From positions 1-64,000 of the forward strand of contig JAJDEH010000049.1 of NCBI GenBank assembly GCA_029259935.1: a DNA stretch of 64,000 nt, given 5' to 3'. Source of the stretch: Planctomycetota bacterium (GTDB lineage Bacteria > Planctomycetota > Planctomycetia > Pirellulales > Pirellulaceae). Positions 16,938 to 26,320 of the stretch are shown in pieces. The notes under the pieces are model-generated. The model was not told the DNA's origin. It was given only the letters and a program-made list of their open reading frames with translations, and made no database searches. A program made the translations under genes and the position numbers. How positions within the stretch are numbered: position 1 is the first letter of the stretch; each line of letters opens with the position of its first letter.

Positions 16938-17969
16938 ATGTCAAAAAAACGCTCGCCCCAGCCGCTTGCATTCGTCGACTTGGCGATCCTTTGGTTTCAG
17001 CGCACTCTTTTGTTGTGGCTGGTGCTGACGTCGTGGTTGGCGCTAATGTGGACCAAGTGGTTTCCGGGCCGGATCGATCCGTTTGACCCCGAGGTGTTTA
17101 CCGACAACTACTTGTACATCGCCATCGCCGTCACGATGTTGGCGGTCGGGCTGTTGTTGCCTCGCGACGAGATTCGACAAGTGATTCAGCGGTGGCCGAT
17201 GGTCTTGGTGGGCACGCTGATTCAATACACGTCGATGCCGTTGCTGGCGTATTTGGTCGCGAAAATGTGGGGATTCAGTGGCGATCAATTGGTCGGCGTG
17301 ATTATCGTCGGTTGCGTGCCCGGCGCGATGGCCTCGAACGTGCTGACCATGAACGCCGGCGGGAACACCAGCTACTCGGTGAGCCTCACGACGAGCGCCA
17401 CTTTGCTTTCGCCGTTGGCCGTGCCGTTTGCCTTGTGGGCGACGTTGTCCGGGGATGACAAAGTAACCCCCGCGATGCTGGTTGATTCCAGCCTGTTCAT
17501 GCTCGTGACGGTGGTATTGCCCGTCATGGTCGGCTATTCGATCGCCCGGATTTTCCCGGCTCTTGAAAAGCACTTCAAGAGATTCGGAACCATCACGGCG
17601 AACGTGGCCATCCTCTTGATCATTGCCGTGGTCGTGGGGCGAACTCGCGGGCCGCTGGGCGACTTTCAACTGGGACTGTTGCGGGCGTTGCTGTTGGTGA
17701 ACATCGCGGGCTATGCAATTGGCTACTTTGGCGGCCTGGCAGTACGATTGCCGGAAGGGATGCGCCGAGCACTGACGTTGGAAGTCGGCATGCAAAACGC
17801 CGGAGTCGGCACGGCCCTGGCCATTCGTCTGTTTTCGGATCAAGCCGCCATCGCCCCGGCAATCTACACATTCGGCTGCATGCTGACCGGCACCCTGCTG
17901 GCGTTGGCTTGGTCGATGATGCCCGTTAGCGGACGGGGCGAACGCGACGAGCCCATCGCCAAGAAATGA
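16938..17969 (+). CDS. BASS-family (bile acid:sodium symporter-like) transporter
   Basis: 343 residues from ATG 16938 with about nine hydrophobic helices (for example TLLLWLVLTSWLALMW, YLYIAIAVTMLAVGLLL, LVGVIIVGCVPGAMASNVLTMNAGG). The PGAMASN segment followed by the loop AGGNTSYSVSLTTSATLLSPL is the conserved sodium-binding and crossover region of the BASS superfamily. The C-terminal part has GMQNAGVGTALAIRLF, the second conserved motif. Members move bile acids, pyruvate, pantothenate or other organic anions with Na+; the substrate cannot be inferred. The gene appears to be monocistronic. Confidence 0.88.
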   Translation: MSKKRSPQPLAFVDLAILWFQRTLLLWLVLTSWLALMWTKWFPGRIDPFDPEVFTDNYLYIAIAVTMLAVGLLLPRDEIRQVIQRWPMVLVGTLIQYTSMPLLAYLVAKMWGFSGDQLVGVIIVGCVPGAMASNVLTMNAGGNTSYSVSLTTSATLLSPLAVPFALWATLSGDDKVTPAMLVDSSLFMLVTVVLPVMVGYSIARIFPALEKHFKRFGTITANVAILLIIAVVVGRTRGPLGDFQLGLLRALLLVNIAGYAIGYFGGLAVRLPEGMRRALTLEVGMQNAGVGTALAIRLFSDQAAIAPAIYTFGCMLTGTLLALAWSMMPVSGRGERDEPIAKK

Positions 17970-18127
17970 TGTTTGGTGTGGAAGGCTTCGCTTAACTCCA
18001 GCAAAACCGTGCGATTGCAGCGAGAGGTGCGACCTGTGACTTTCGAGATCACGGGCTATCAAGTAGCATATTACCTACCACCCATCTGATGGCCTTTCCC
18101 CTCGTTATTGCTTACGCCTAGGTACTC

Positions 18128-21097
18128 ATGTCCCGTCGACTTAACCAGTACGTGCGACTCGTTTGCTCGACCGTTGTTGGTCTGTCGCTGGTCTGCTGCC
18201 TGCCGAACCTAGCGCAACGGAATTTGCTTGCCGCCGACGTGGAGAAGGATGATGCCGCCAGCAAGAAACGAGGCCTTGAACTGTTTGAAAAGAGCATCCG
18301 TCCGGTGCTCATTGCACATTGCTATGAGTGTCATTCGAGCGAGTCGAAGACGCTTCGTGGCGGCTTGTTGCTTGATACCCGCGCGGGATCTCGCACAGGG
18401 GGCGATTCGGGAGCGGCGGTCGTTCCCGGTGACGTTGGCGAGAGCCTGCTCGTTAGCGCCCTCCGTTACGATGATTTTGAAATGCCACCGAAACGCCGGC
18501 TCTCGGATCGCGTGATTGCCGACTTCGAAAAATGGATCAAGCTCGGCGCGCCGGACCCACGCGACGGCAAAGCAGCCTTGGCGGAAAAGTCCGAAATCGA
18601 TTTCGACAAGGCGCGAAAGTTTTGGGCTTTTCAACCTCCGCGTGAACCCGCGACGCCGAATGTGAAAAACGGGCAATGGCCTCGCAGTGAGATTGACAAG
18701 TTTGTATTAACCAAACTCGAACAGAATAATCTCACACCCGCCGCCGACGCCGATCGACGGACCTTGTTGCGACGGATCACCTTTGACTTGACCGGTCTGC
18801 CGCCAACGCCGGAAGAGATTCGTCAATTTCTGGATGACCAATCGGACAAGGCACTGGAAAGGGTCGTCGATCGGTTAATGGCATCGCGGCACTTTGGTGA
18901 ACAGTGGGGCCGACATTGGCTCGACATCGCCCGCTACGCCGATTCGAATGGCGGCGACATTAATCTGACGTTTCACAATGCCTGGCGATATCGCGATTAT
19001 GTCATCGATGCTTTCAATAACGATAAGCCGTTCGATCGGTTCATTGTCGAGCAACTGGCGGGCGATCTGATGCCGTTTGAAAACGACGCTCAACGCGCCG
19101 AACAACTGGTCGCCAGCGGTTTTCTGATCGTCGGTCCCAAGATGCTCAGCGAACGTGACAAAGAAAAACTGTACATGGACGTGGTCGACGAGCAACTCAG
19201 CACGATCGGCCGATCTTTCCTGGGTCTCACACTTGGATGTGCCCGTTGTCACGACCACAAGTTCGATCCGATTCCCACGCGCGACTACTACGCCTTGGCC
19301 GGCATCTTACGCAGCACGACCACGGTGCAAGGCATTCGCATGAACAACGTGAATGTGTCCGGTTGGATCGAGCAGCCGTTACCAATTTCGCCCGAGCACG
19401 CCAAACAACTTGCCGCCCACGGAAAACGGCTGGAACAACTCAACAAGCAATTGGCCGCCGCGAAGTCCGCGCTGGACGGCCTCAAAAAGCAAACCATATT
19501 CAGTGCCGATAGCCTGCCCGGGATCGTCGTCGACGATGTGGCAGCCACGCAGGTCGGCGCTTGGAAGAAGTCAACCTTTGTTGCTCGTTATGTCGGCGCG
19601 GGGTATGTTCACGACAACAAGCAAGACAAAGGCAAGAAGTCAATCCGCTTCACGCCCGATCTTCCCCGGGCCGGCAATTACGAAGTGCGGATTTCGTATA
19701 CCGGGGGCAATGGCCGCGAAAGCAACGTACCGATTACCGTGACCCATGCCGATGGCGAAGCGTCGTTGCATGTGAATCAAGTACAGGCACCCAAGATTGA
19801 CGGCCTGTTCCATTCCCTGGGGCAGTTTCGCTTCGAGGCGGGTATCGCCGGTTCGGTTACGTTCTCGACCGAGGGGACGACCGACTACGTGATCGCCGAC
19901 GCGGTGCAGTTCATTCCCGTCGAGTTGCTCAAGGACAAAGGCAGCAAGAAAGCGAAAGGGCCGGCCAAGTCCAAAGACCTGGCTGAAAAGACCAAAGCGG
20001 TCAAGCAACTGCAACAGCAAGTCGCGGAGCTGAAGAAAAAGGTGCCGCCCGCCGCTCCCATGGCGATGGCACCGGCCGACCGTGATGAACTGGCCGACTG
20101 TCCCATTCGTATCCGTGGCGAGCCGCACAATCACGGCGAGACGATCCCACGCGGCTACCTGACGGTACTCAGTTCGCCCAGCCAACCTGATGTGGGCGGC
20201 GGGCAAAGCGGCCGGTTGCAGATGGCCCATTGGATCGCCAGTCGCGACAATCCGCTGACCGCCCGCGTGATGGTCAATCGCATCTGGCATCATCTGTTCG
20301 GCGTGGGGCTCGTCCGGTCGGTCGACAATTTCGGCCACCAAGGCGACCTGCCATCACATCCCGAACTGTTGGATTACTTGGCAAGCCGGTTTCTCAAGGA
20401 TGGTTGGTCGATTAAAAAGACGATTCGCCGGATTGTGCTAAGCCGTGTTTATCGCCTCGGCACGGGCCATTCCGACAAAGGCATGGCACTTGATCCGCAA
20501 AACCGCCTGCTGTGGCGGCACAATCGGCGACGGCTGACCGCCGAGTCATTGCGCGACGCGATTCTGAGCGCCAGCGGCGCGCTGGACCGAGCGCCGGCCG
20601 GCTCGTCCGTCGCGCATTTGGGCGAACAGGCGATCGCCAACAACCTTAAGGACAAGACCGGACAAATGTCGATTGATAGGCTCGTGCGGCGTAGCGTCTA
20701 TCTGCCGCTGGTCCGCAACGACCTGCCCGAGATGCTGACCGTGTTTGACTTCGCCGATCCCGATGTGGTAGTCGGCGCACGCTCGGTCACGACCGTCCCT
20801 TCACAAGCGCTGATGATGATGAACAGTGCATTCGTCGCCGATCACGCCCGCCGCTTGTCGGAGCGAGTGCTGGAAAAGGAAGAACTGACTAACGACGAGC
20901 GGCTGCATGTGATCTATGAAATCACGCTCGGACGGCTTCCCAATGATGCCGAGCGGAAGCGAGTACTCGGCTACATTGAGAGTTTTGAAAATCCAGAAGA
21001 GAACGACAGTCAGGACCAGCCACCCACGGACCGACAAGCGTGGTCTAGTTTCTGTCACGCCCTGTTGGCCTCGACCGAGTTTCGCTTTGTTGATTGA
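18128..21097 (+). CDS. PSCyt1-DUF1549-DUF1553 secreted protein with inserted golvesin-like domain
   Basis: 989 residues from ATG 18128; signal peptide, then a planctomycete cytochrome C domain with HCYECH (heme CxxCH at about residues 72-76) and FEMPPKRRLSD. DUF1549 follows (DEIDKFVLTKLEQ-like start; RRITFDLTGLPPTPEEI, HWLDIARYADSNGGD, MGCARCHDHKFDPI counterpart GCARCHDHKFDPI), and DUF1553 closes the protein (NPLTARVMVNRIWHHLFGVGLV, DNFGHQGDLPSHPELLD, TTVPSQALMMMNSAFV). Between them, residues 450-600 form a beta-rich module (NYEVRISYTGGNGRESNVPITV, DYVIADAVQFIPVE) like golvesin/xanthan-lyase accessory domains, then a coiled coil. Paired with the DUF1501 gene 30 bases downstream. Confidence 0.85.
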   Translation: MSRRLNQYVRLVCSTVVGLSLVCCLPNLAQRNLLAADVEKDDAASKKRGLELFEKSIRPVLIAHCYECHSSESKTLRGGLLLDTRAGSRTGGDSGAAVVPGDVGESLLVSALRYDDFEMPPKRRLSDRVIADFEKWIKLGAPDPRDGKAALAEKSEIDFDKARKFWAFQPPREPATPNVKNGQWPRSEIDKFVLTKLEQNNLTPAADADRRTLLRRITFDLTGLPPTPEEIRQFLDDQSDKALERVVDRLMASRHFGEQWGRHWLDIARYADSNGGDINLTFHNAWRYRDYVIDAFNNDKPFDRFIVEQLAGDLMPFENDAQRAEQLVASGFLIVGPKMLSERDKEKLYMDVVDEQLSTIGRSFLGLTLGCARCHDHKFDPIPTRDYYALAGILRSTTTVQGIRMNNVNVSGWIEQPLPISPEHAKQLAAHGKRLEQLNKQLAAAKSALDGLKKQTIFSADSLPGIVVDDVAATQVGAWKKSTFVARYVGAGYVHDNKQDKGKKSIRFTPDLPRAGNYEVRISYTGGNGRESNVPITVTHADGEASLHVNQVQAPKIDGLFHSLGQFRFEAGIAGSVTFSTEGTTDYVIADAVQFIPVELLKDKGSKKAKGPAKSKDLAEKTKAVKQLQQQVAELKKKVPPAAPMAMAPADRDELADCPIRIRGEPHNHGETIPRGYLTVLSSPSQPDVGGGQSGRLQMAHWIASRDNPLTARVMVNRIWHHLFGVGLVRSVDNFGHQGDLPSHPELLDYLASRFLKDGWSIKKTIRRIVLSRVYRLGTGHSDKGMALDPQNRLLWRHNRRRLTAESLRDAILSASGALDRAPAGSSVAHLGEQAIANNLKDKTGQMSIDRLVRRSVYLPLVRNDLPEMLTVFDFADPDVVVGARSVTTVPSQALMMMNSAFVADHARRLSERVLEKEELTNDERLHVIYEITLGRLPNDAERKRVLGYIESFENPEENDSQDQPPTDRQAWSSFCHALLASTEFRFVD

Positions 21098-21127
21098 GCC
21101 CGACACAGATACCCAGGTGATGCGATC

Positions 21128-22540
21128 ATGTCTCAGCGGTTTCCTCAATGGCAATCAGTTTCCCGCCGACAAATGCTGCGCGATGCGGGTTGCGGTTTCG
21201 CCTCGCTGGCACTGGCGGGATTTTGTACCGAACAAACTAGCGCCGCGAGCAGTCCCTCTGGCGCGAAGCTGTCGCACCATCGGCCTCGCGCCCGGCGGGT
21301 GATCTTTCTGTTCATGCACGGCGGACCGTCGCACGTGGATACTTTCGACTATAAGCCGCAACTGCAGAAAGACGACGGCAAGGATTTGCCATTCGAGCCC
21401 GGGCCCAATATCGACGCCAAAACGCTGCGGATGCTGGGATCGCCTTGGAAATTTCGCCAGCACGGTCAGGGTGGGCATTGGGCCAGCGAACTGTTTCCGA
21501 ATGTAGCCCAGCACATTGACGACCTGTGCATGATCCATTCGCTGCACACCAACGGCGTTTCGCACGGGCAGGCCGTTTCGATGCTGCACACCGGCACGGA
21601 CAGCCTTGTGCGCCCCTCGGTGGGTGCTTGGGTTTCTTATGGATTGGGAACGGAAAACGACGACCTGCCGGCGTTCATTTCGATTACGCCGCCCCGTGGG
21701 CATGGCGGGCCCCGCAACTATGGATCGGCGTTTCTACCCGCCGCTTATCAAGCCACCGCGATCGGACATTCGGGCATGCAGGCCAAGGACGCCAGCATCG
21801 CGCATCTCGATCCGCGCGGCGTGACTCGCGATCGTCAGCGAAAACAGCTCGACTTGCTGCAGGCGATGAACCGCGACCATCTGCTGCGCGCCCAACAAGA
21901 CGAGCAACTGGAAGGCGTCATCGAGTCGTTTGAATTGGCTTTCCGCATGCAATCGGCGGCCCCGCAAGTGATGGACTTTTCCAGCGAGTCTGAACAGACT
22001 CTGAAACTATACGGCATCGGCGAAGCGTCGACCGACAATTTTGGCCGCGAGTGTTTGCTGGCCCGCCGCTTTGCCGAAGCAGGCGTGCGGTACATTCAAG
22101 TTTCCTTCAAGCAGAATGGCTGGGATCAGCACGGCAACCTGTTCAGCGGCCACACCAACAACGCCAAAGCGGTTGACCTGCCCATTGCCGGGCTGCTTAC
22201 CGACTTAAAGCAACGGGGAATGCTGGAAGATACCTTGGTCGTCTGGGGCGGCGAATTTGGCCGCACGCCGATCGTGCAAGGCAGCAATGGCCGCGATCAC
22301 AATCCCCAGGGGTTCACGATGTGGCTGGCGGGCGGCGGCGTCAAATCGGGCTACCATCACGGAGCGACCGACGACTACGGATACTACGCGATGGAAGACA
22401 AGGTCCACATGCACGACCTGCACGCGACGTTGCTGCACATTCTCGGCCTCGATCACACCAAGCTAACCTATCGCTACGCCGGCCGCGATTTTCGGCTGAC
22501 CGATGTCTACGGCGAGGTGGTCCAAGAGGTCTTGGCCTGA
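21128..22540 (+). CDS. DUF1501 family protein, probable Tat substrate
   Basis: 470 residues from ATG 21128, with AGGTGA upstream. The N-terminus [21 protein letters not shown] resembles a twin-arginine signal. The family core is visible: [83 protein letters not shown] and [23 protein letters not shown]1501 proteins have an alkaline-phosphatase/sulfatase-like fold and nearly always follow a DUF1549/DUF1553 gene, as here; their reaction is unknown. Relics of this gene's 3' end occur twice further downstream (23642-23660 and 24670-24725). Confidence 0.88.
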   Translation: MSQRFPQWQSVSRRQMLRDAGCGFASLALAGFCTEQTSAASSPSGAKLSHHRPRARRVIFLFMHGGPSHVDTFDYKPQLQKDDGKDLPFEPGPNIDAKTLRMLGSPWKFRQHGQGGHWASELFPNVAQHIDDLCMIHSLHTNGVSHGQAVSMLHTGTDSLVRPSVGAWVSYGLGTENDDLPAFISITPPRGHGGPRNYGSAFLPAAYQATAIGHSGMQAKDASIAHLDPRGVTRDRQRKQLDLLQAMNRDHLLRAQQDEQLEGVIESFELAFRMQSAAPQVMDFSSESEQTLKLYGIGEASTDNFGRECLLARRFAEAGVRYIQVSFKQNGWDQHGNLFSGHTNNAKAVDLPIAGLLTDLKQRGMLEDTLVVWGGEFGRTPIVQGSNGRDHNPQGFTMWLAGGGVKSGYHHGATDDYGYYAMEDKVHMHDLHATLLHILGLDHTKLTYRYAGRDFRLTDVYGEVVQEVLA

Positions 22541-22594
22541 TTGTCGTTGCTCGCTCCGCGATCAAAACGTTTGGTTCGCGGAGCGAACCACAAT
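22539..22594. repeat. Hairpin repeat, copy A
   Basis: Begins at the stop codon of the DUF1501 gene. Arms GCTCGCTCCGCGA and TCGCGGAGCGAAC pair around TCAAAACGTTTGGT. Related copies lie at 23661-23719 and 24726-24786. Confidence 0.85.
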
Positions 22595-22605
22595 GGAGAA
22601 ATCAA

Positions 22606-23625
22606 ATGCAGCGTGCGCTCTTCCGCCCGAGCATCTTGTGTATCGGACTGATGTTCATCTTGCGAGACCTGCCGCTTGAAGCGCAAGACACATCTGAAAT
22701 CAAACGCAAGGAATTCACCCTCTCTCAAGAGGTCGACGAGATCTTGAGTTGGTTTCCAATCGAAACCGAAACATTGATCGTTGGCCAAGGTCCATTCGAT
22801 CTCTTGAGCGCCAAGCAATTGGCCAAGATGTCGTCGGAAGACGCCCCGCCAAAATACTCCCCCAAACAAGTGCATCAGATTCTCTGTCACATGACGGCTG
22901 CGTTGAATCTAGGAAAAGGCAAACATGCCACAGCGTTGGCCGGCCGGCGAGTGGCCTTGGCCATTGAAGGAAGTGGTCGATTTCGCATGGTGCCCAAGGG
23001 CCCCTGTGCAGTCACTCTCTATCAAGGTTGTCATCTGTTGCTGTTCGAGGAAGACCTAGGCCGAGCAGGCGATTCGTTCATGAGGTCCGTGCTGGCCGCC
23101 GCCGACGAAACTGAGACGCTCGCTGGCCACAAAGTCGCACGATTCACAGTGCCGGTGAACGAGCGAGACAACTTCATGCTGTTGATTGCCCGCCCTCGGC
23201 CACGCATGATTTTAGCTGCTACCGACAGGGATTATCTATCGGAGTTTTTCAGACGGATGGAACATCGACCTACTGAAGTCGCTTTTCCCAAAAGCCTACC
23301 GCACTGGAAACAGATCGAACCGAACGCGGGTTTCTGGGCCATGCGTCGTCCCAACGGAGCGAAGTCCACATCGGGCTTCGTCTGCACCTACACACCAAAC
23401 GAAGATGCCCAAGTCAAGCTTCGATTCTTGGAATGCAAGGCGTCACCGTCTCTCGGGAAAACTTGGAGCCTGAGCGGGTTCCGCATCGATCCACCCATCG
23501 AACCCACTGTTCATCAAGCTGCGGGAGGTGTGGCCGAAGTATATCTTCCGCTAAGCCGGCCCAATGTACTTTCTTCGTTTGAATTCATGCTTTATTTTAC
23601 GCTCGGGCACAGAGTAGCTATCTAG
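22606..23625 (+). CDS. Unknown secreted protein, first of a tandem pair
   Basis: 339 residues from ATG 22606, with GGAG 9-12 bases upstream. The signal peptide is RPSILCIGLMFILRDLPLEA. The mature protein opens with QEVDEILSWFPIETETLIVGQGPF, followed by alternating strands and helices (VALAIEGSGRFRMVP, CHLLLFEEDLGRAGDSFMRS, NFMLLIARPRPRMILAATDRDYLSEFFRRM, GFWAMRRPNGAKSTSGFVCTY). I do not recognise the family. It is about 75-80% identical by eye to the next gene, so the two come from a recent duplication. The hairpin copy A separates it from the DUF1501 gene. Confidence 0.72.
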   Translation: MQRALFRPSILCIGLMFILRDLPLEAQDTSEIKRKEFTLSQEVDEILSWFPIETETLIVGQGPFDLLSAKQLAKMSSEDAPPKYSPKQVHQILCHMTAALNLGKGKHATALAGRRVALAIEGSGRFRMVPKGPCAVTLYQGCHLLLFEEDLGRAGDSFMRSVLAAADETETLAGHKVARFTVPVNERDNFMLLIARPRPRMILAATDRDYLSEFFRRMEHRPTEVAFPKSLPHWKQIEPNAGFWAMRRPNGAKSTSGFVCTYTPNEDAQVKLRFLECKASPSLGKTWSLSGFRIDPPIEPTVHQAAGGVAEVYLPLSRPNVLSSFEFMLYFTLGHRVAI

Positions 23626-23641
23626 GTTGTAAGGCGCGCCG

Positions 23642-23719
23642 GTGTTCCAAGAGGTTGGCCTGATTGTCGTTGATCGCTCCGCGATCAAAACGTTTGGTTC
23701 GCGGAGCGAACCAAGACGG
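23642..23719. repeat. DUF1501 3'-end relic plus hairpin copy B
   Basis: 23642-23660 (TTCCAAGAGGTTGGCC) matches the last codons of the DUF1501 gene, and the hairpin follows directly at 23661-23719, in the same order as at the real gene end. Confidence 0.8.
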
Positions 23720-23728
23720 AAGAATAAA

Positions 23729-24661
23729 ATGCAGAGCGATTCCTGCTGCCCGGACGTCTCGCGAGAAGTCGACGAGATTTTGAGCTGGTTTCCAATCGAA
23801 ACTGAATCATTGATCGTTGGCCAAGGTCCATTCGAACTCTTGAGCGCTAAGCAATTGGTTTCGATGTGGTCGGACGACGCCCCGCCCAAGCATTCTCCCA
23901 AACAGGTGCATCAGATTCTCTGCCACATGACGTCTGCGTTGAATCTGGTAGGCAAACACGCCGAAACGTTGGTGGGCCGGCGAGTGGCCTTGGCTATCAA
24001 GGGAAGTGGCCGATTTCGCATGGTGCCCACCATCTCTTGTGCCATCACTCTCTATCAAGGTTGTCATCTGTTGCTGTTCGAGGAAGACCTAGGCCACGCA
24101 GGCGATTCGTTCATGAGATCAGTGCTGGCCGCAGCCGACGAAACTGAGACTCTCGCCGGCCACGACGTCGCACGATTCACAATGCCGGTTAGCGAACGAG
24201 AGAACTTCATGCTGTTGATTGCTCGCCCTCGGCCTCGCATGATTCTAGCTGCCATCGACAGAGGATATCTGTTGGAGTTCTTCAGGCGAATGGACCGTCC
24301 GCGTACTAAAGTCGCGTTTCCCCGAAGCCTGCCGCACTGGAAGCAAATCGAACCGAAAACGAGTTTCTGGGCCATGCGTTGTCCCAATGGAGCGAAGTCC
24401 ACATCGGGGCTCGTCTGCACCTACACACCTATTGAAGATGCCCAAGTCAAGCTTCGATATTTGAACTTCAAGGCGTCACCGTCTCTCGGGAAAACTTGGG
24501 GTCTGAGCGGGTTCGGCATCGATCCACCCAACGAACCCACCGTTCATCAAGCTGCTGAAGGTGTGGCCGAAGTATACTTTCCGCTAAGCCGACCAAGGGT
24601 ACTTTCTTCCTTTGAGTTCATGCTCTCGATGGCCCTTGGACACGAGCTATCTAGGTTGTGA
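23729..24661 (+). CDS. Unknown protein, second of a tandem pair, signal peptide lost
   Basis: 310 residues from ATG 23729, close paralogue of the previous gene over its whole length (REVDEILSWFPIETESLIVGQGPF, SGRFRMVP, FMLLIARPRPRMILAAIDRGYL). The region between its ATG and SREVDEIL is only 12 residues (MQSDSCCPDVSR) compared with about 40 in the first copy, so the signal peptide has been deleted and the product is probably cytoplasmic or not functional. No frameshift is present. An in-frame GTG at 23642 would add the hairpin-encoded stretch and is unlikely. The intact frame suggests either a recent event or a retained role. Confidence 0.6.
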   Translation: MQSDSCCPDVSREVDEILSWFPIETESLIVGQGPFELLSAKQLVSMWSDDAPPKHSPKQVHQILCHMTSALNLVGKHAETLVGRRVALAIKGSGRFRMVPTISCAITLYQGCHLLLFEEDLGHAGDSFMRSVLAAADETETLAGHDVARFTMPVSERENFMLLIARPRPRMILAAIDRGYLLEFFRRMDRPRTKVAFPRSLPHWKQIEPKTSFWAMRCPNGAKSTSGLVCTYTPIEDAQVKLRYLNFKASPSLGKTWGLSGFGIDPPNEPTVHQAAEGVAEVYFPLSRPRVLSSFEFMLSMALGHELSRL

Positions 24662-24669
24662 GACGCGCC

Positions 24670-24725
24670 GGTGGTGGCGTCAAACCGGGCTACCATCACG
24701 GTACGCGGCGGAAGAGGTGCTGGCC
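24670..24725 (+). pseudogene. Second relic of the DUF1501 3' end
   Basis: The sequence reads GGVKPGYHHG, matching [11 protein letters not shown] of the DUF1501 gene (about 22331), then jumps by an internal deletion to GAAGAGGTGCTGGCC, matching its last codons. It is followed by hairpin copy C, so it marks a third, decayed end of the duplicated unit. Confidence 0.75.
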
Positions 24726-24786
24726 TGATTGTCGTTGCTCGCTCCGCGATCAAAACGTTTGGTTCGCGGAGCGAACCACGACAATC
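24726..24786. repeat. Hairpin repeat, copy C
   Basis: The most complete copy: GATTGTCGT at the left end pairs with ACGACAATC at the right, outside the TCGCTCCGCGA/TCGCGGAGCGA arms. It ends at the 3' end of the converging esterase gene and could act there as a terminator-like structure. Confidence 0.85.
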
Positions 24787-24787
24787 A

Positions 24788-25924
24788 TCAAGGTTTTTGA
24801 ATCGGCTCGCTGGAAATATCCACATCCTTGCCGAACAGGTATTTTTCAAGGAAGCGATCCACGCGCTCGTTAATCGCGGCACCCCGAAATCCGTGCTCGC
24901 CATCGGTCACTGGCACCAGCACCGCCGCCACTTTCGCTTTCGTCAGAGCGGCATGGAACGTAGTCGATTGATCAAACGGCACCAACGGGTCCTTGGTTCC
25001 GTGCATGATCAAGACCGGTGCATCATCCGCCGAGACATAACTGACCGGTGCCGCGGCCAACGATTGTTCCTTCCGCTCTTGAACTGGACCGCCGATGAGC
25101 AGGCTTTCGGGCGAGTTCTTGGCATTGTGATCGATGCGGCTGGGAAAGTCGTTCATTGTCAGGAAACTCGTCGGACCAAAAAAGTCAATCACCGCCGCGA
25201 CGCGGCTTGACTGATCGCCGTGCGCCCCAAGTTCACCTTCCAGCTTTGCAACGTCGCCGGAAACGCCGAGCATGGCGACCAAATGCCCGCCCGCCGACGT
25301 TCCAAAAACACAGATGCGCTCGGGGTCGAATCCGTACTCTTTGGCGTGCGCTTTCAGCCAGCGAATGGCCGCTTTGCAATCGTGAATCTGAGCGGGCCAT
25401 TTCGCTTCACCGCTCAACCGGTACCCAATCGACGCTGCGGCAAAGCGGCCTGACTCGGCAAAGCGGGCAACTTGTCCGATCCCGCGGCTCTTGTCGCCAT
25501 TGCGCCAGCCTCCACCATGGACGAAGGCAAGCATCGGCAGCGGCTTCGTGCCGGCTGGTTTCTTTGGCAGCAGCAGATCCAATCGCTGACGCGGGTTCTC
25601 GGTGCCCGCATACGGCAAATCGGCATGCATGGTGACCAAGTCAGCATTGAAACGCGGTCGATTGGCTTGCTGGTTGCCCCGTCGGCCGCCACGGGCGAGG
25701 AACTTCGTATGTTCGGCCAGCGAGATAAAACCGTTCTTGTCGGAATCAACGCGCGCGAAGTTCCGCTGAAGTGCTTCCGGCAATTCTTCCCGAGATAGCT
25801 TGCCATCCTCATTTTTATCCCACCGTTTGAAGCGGCGGTCCGGCTGACCCTGCGCCGCAAGGCGGGCCGAGGCAGGTAGCATCCAAGCCATGATGAGGAA
25901 CAGTAGGATGCGGGTTCGATGCAT
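24788..25924 (-). CDS. Secreted EF-hand alpha/beta-hydrolase (esterase-like)
   Basis: 378 residues from ATG 25924, with CAGGAG 7 bases upstream; a longer reading to 25993 lacks this site. After a signal peptide (FLIMAWMLPASARLAAQ) come two EF-hand loops, DKNEDGKLSREE and DSDKNGFISLAE (about residues 36-75). The hydrolase domain has LAFVHGGGW (oxyanion hole, HGGG), the nucleophile motif GTSAGGH, DPLVPFD and EHGF for the Asp and His of the triad. This is the BD-FAE/esterase-lipase type often placed with xylan or feruloyl ester degradation. Calcium-binding EF-hands fused to such an enzyme are common in planctomycetes. Substrate unknown. Confidence 0.85.
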   Translation of the reverse strand: MHRTRILLFLIMAWMLPASARLAAQGQPDRRFKRWDKNEDGKLSREELPEALQRNFARVDSDKNGFISLAEHTKFLARGGRRGNQQANRPRFNADLVTMHADLPYAGTENPRQRLDLLLPKKPAGTKPLPMLAFVHGGGWRNGDKSRGIGQVARFAESGRFAAASIGYRLSGEAKWPAQIHDCKAAIRWLKAHAKEYGFDPERICVFGTSAGGHLVAMLGVSGDVAKLEGELGAHGDQSSRVAAVIDFFGPTSFLTMNDFPSRIDHNAKNSPESLLIGGPVQERKEQSLAAAPVSYVSADDAPVLIMHGTKDPLVPFDQSTTFHAALTKAKVAAVLVPVTDGEHGFRGAAINERVDRFLEKYLFGKDVDISSEPIQKP

Positions 25925-26320
25925 GGGGCGCTCCTGATATTTCACTGCCCAGTAATCTGAAGCGGCAGGGGCCGCCCCGAAGTCCGAACCCAACCGCTGG
26001 ATTTCAGGCTTTGAACACTGGGTCAGAATTTAAAGCTGTTTCGATTTCGAGTGAGCCGCGGATGTCGTTGGCTCGAGCATTCTTCAACGGTTCGATTTTA
26101 AACGGCGGAACCAGATGAAGTCCAATCCTTCCCAGTCGCGTCGAGGGCCACGCAGTCAATGGGCCGGCTCAAGGAGCGTAGCGACGCAACTCCGGCGATG
26201 GGAGGCGAGACGTGTGAACACTACACTGCTGAACGGCGCTTCGGTGCCGGAACGGCGCTTCGATTGGTCCGACCTACGTCTACTTCAGTCCTCTTTCTTT
26301 CCGGGGGTTCGTGTGCGCTA
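25925..26320. other. Divergent intergenic region
   Basis: 396 bases between the esterase and the NACHT gene. A short direct repeat GAACGGCGCTTCG occurs twice near 26231-26262. An open frame runs through the right part in phase with the NACHT gene but its translation (ERSDATPAMGGETCEHY) looks non-coding. No convincing promoter was seen. Confidence 0.4.

Noticed and set aside
17043..18062. 339-residue minus-strand open frame opposite the BASS transporter
   Set aside because: The translation is His/Gln/Arg rich without motifs; the plus strand has a clear transporter.
26159..26320. Extension of the NACHT gene upstream to 26159
   Set aside because: The 54 extra residues look non-coding and contain a short direct repeat; ATG 26321 or 26354 fits the DUF4062 domain start better.
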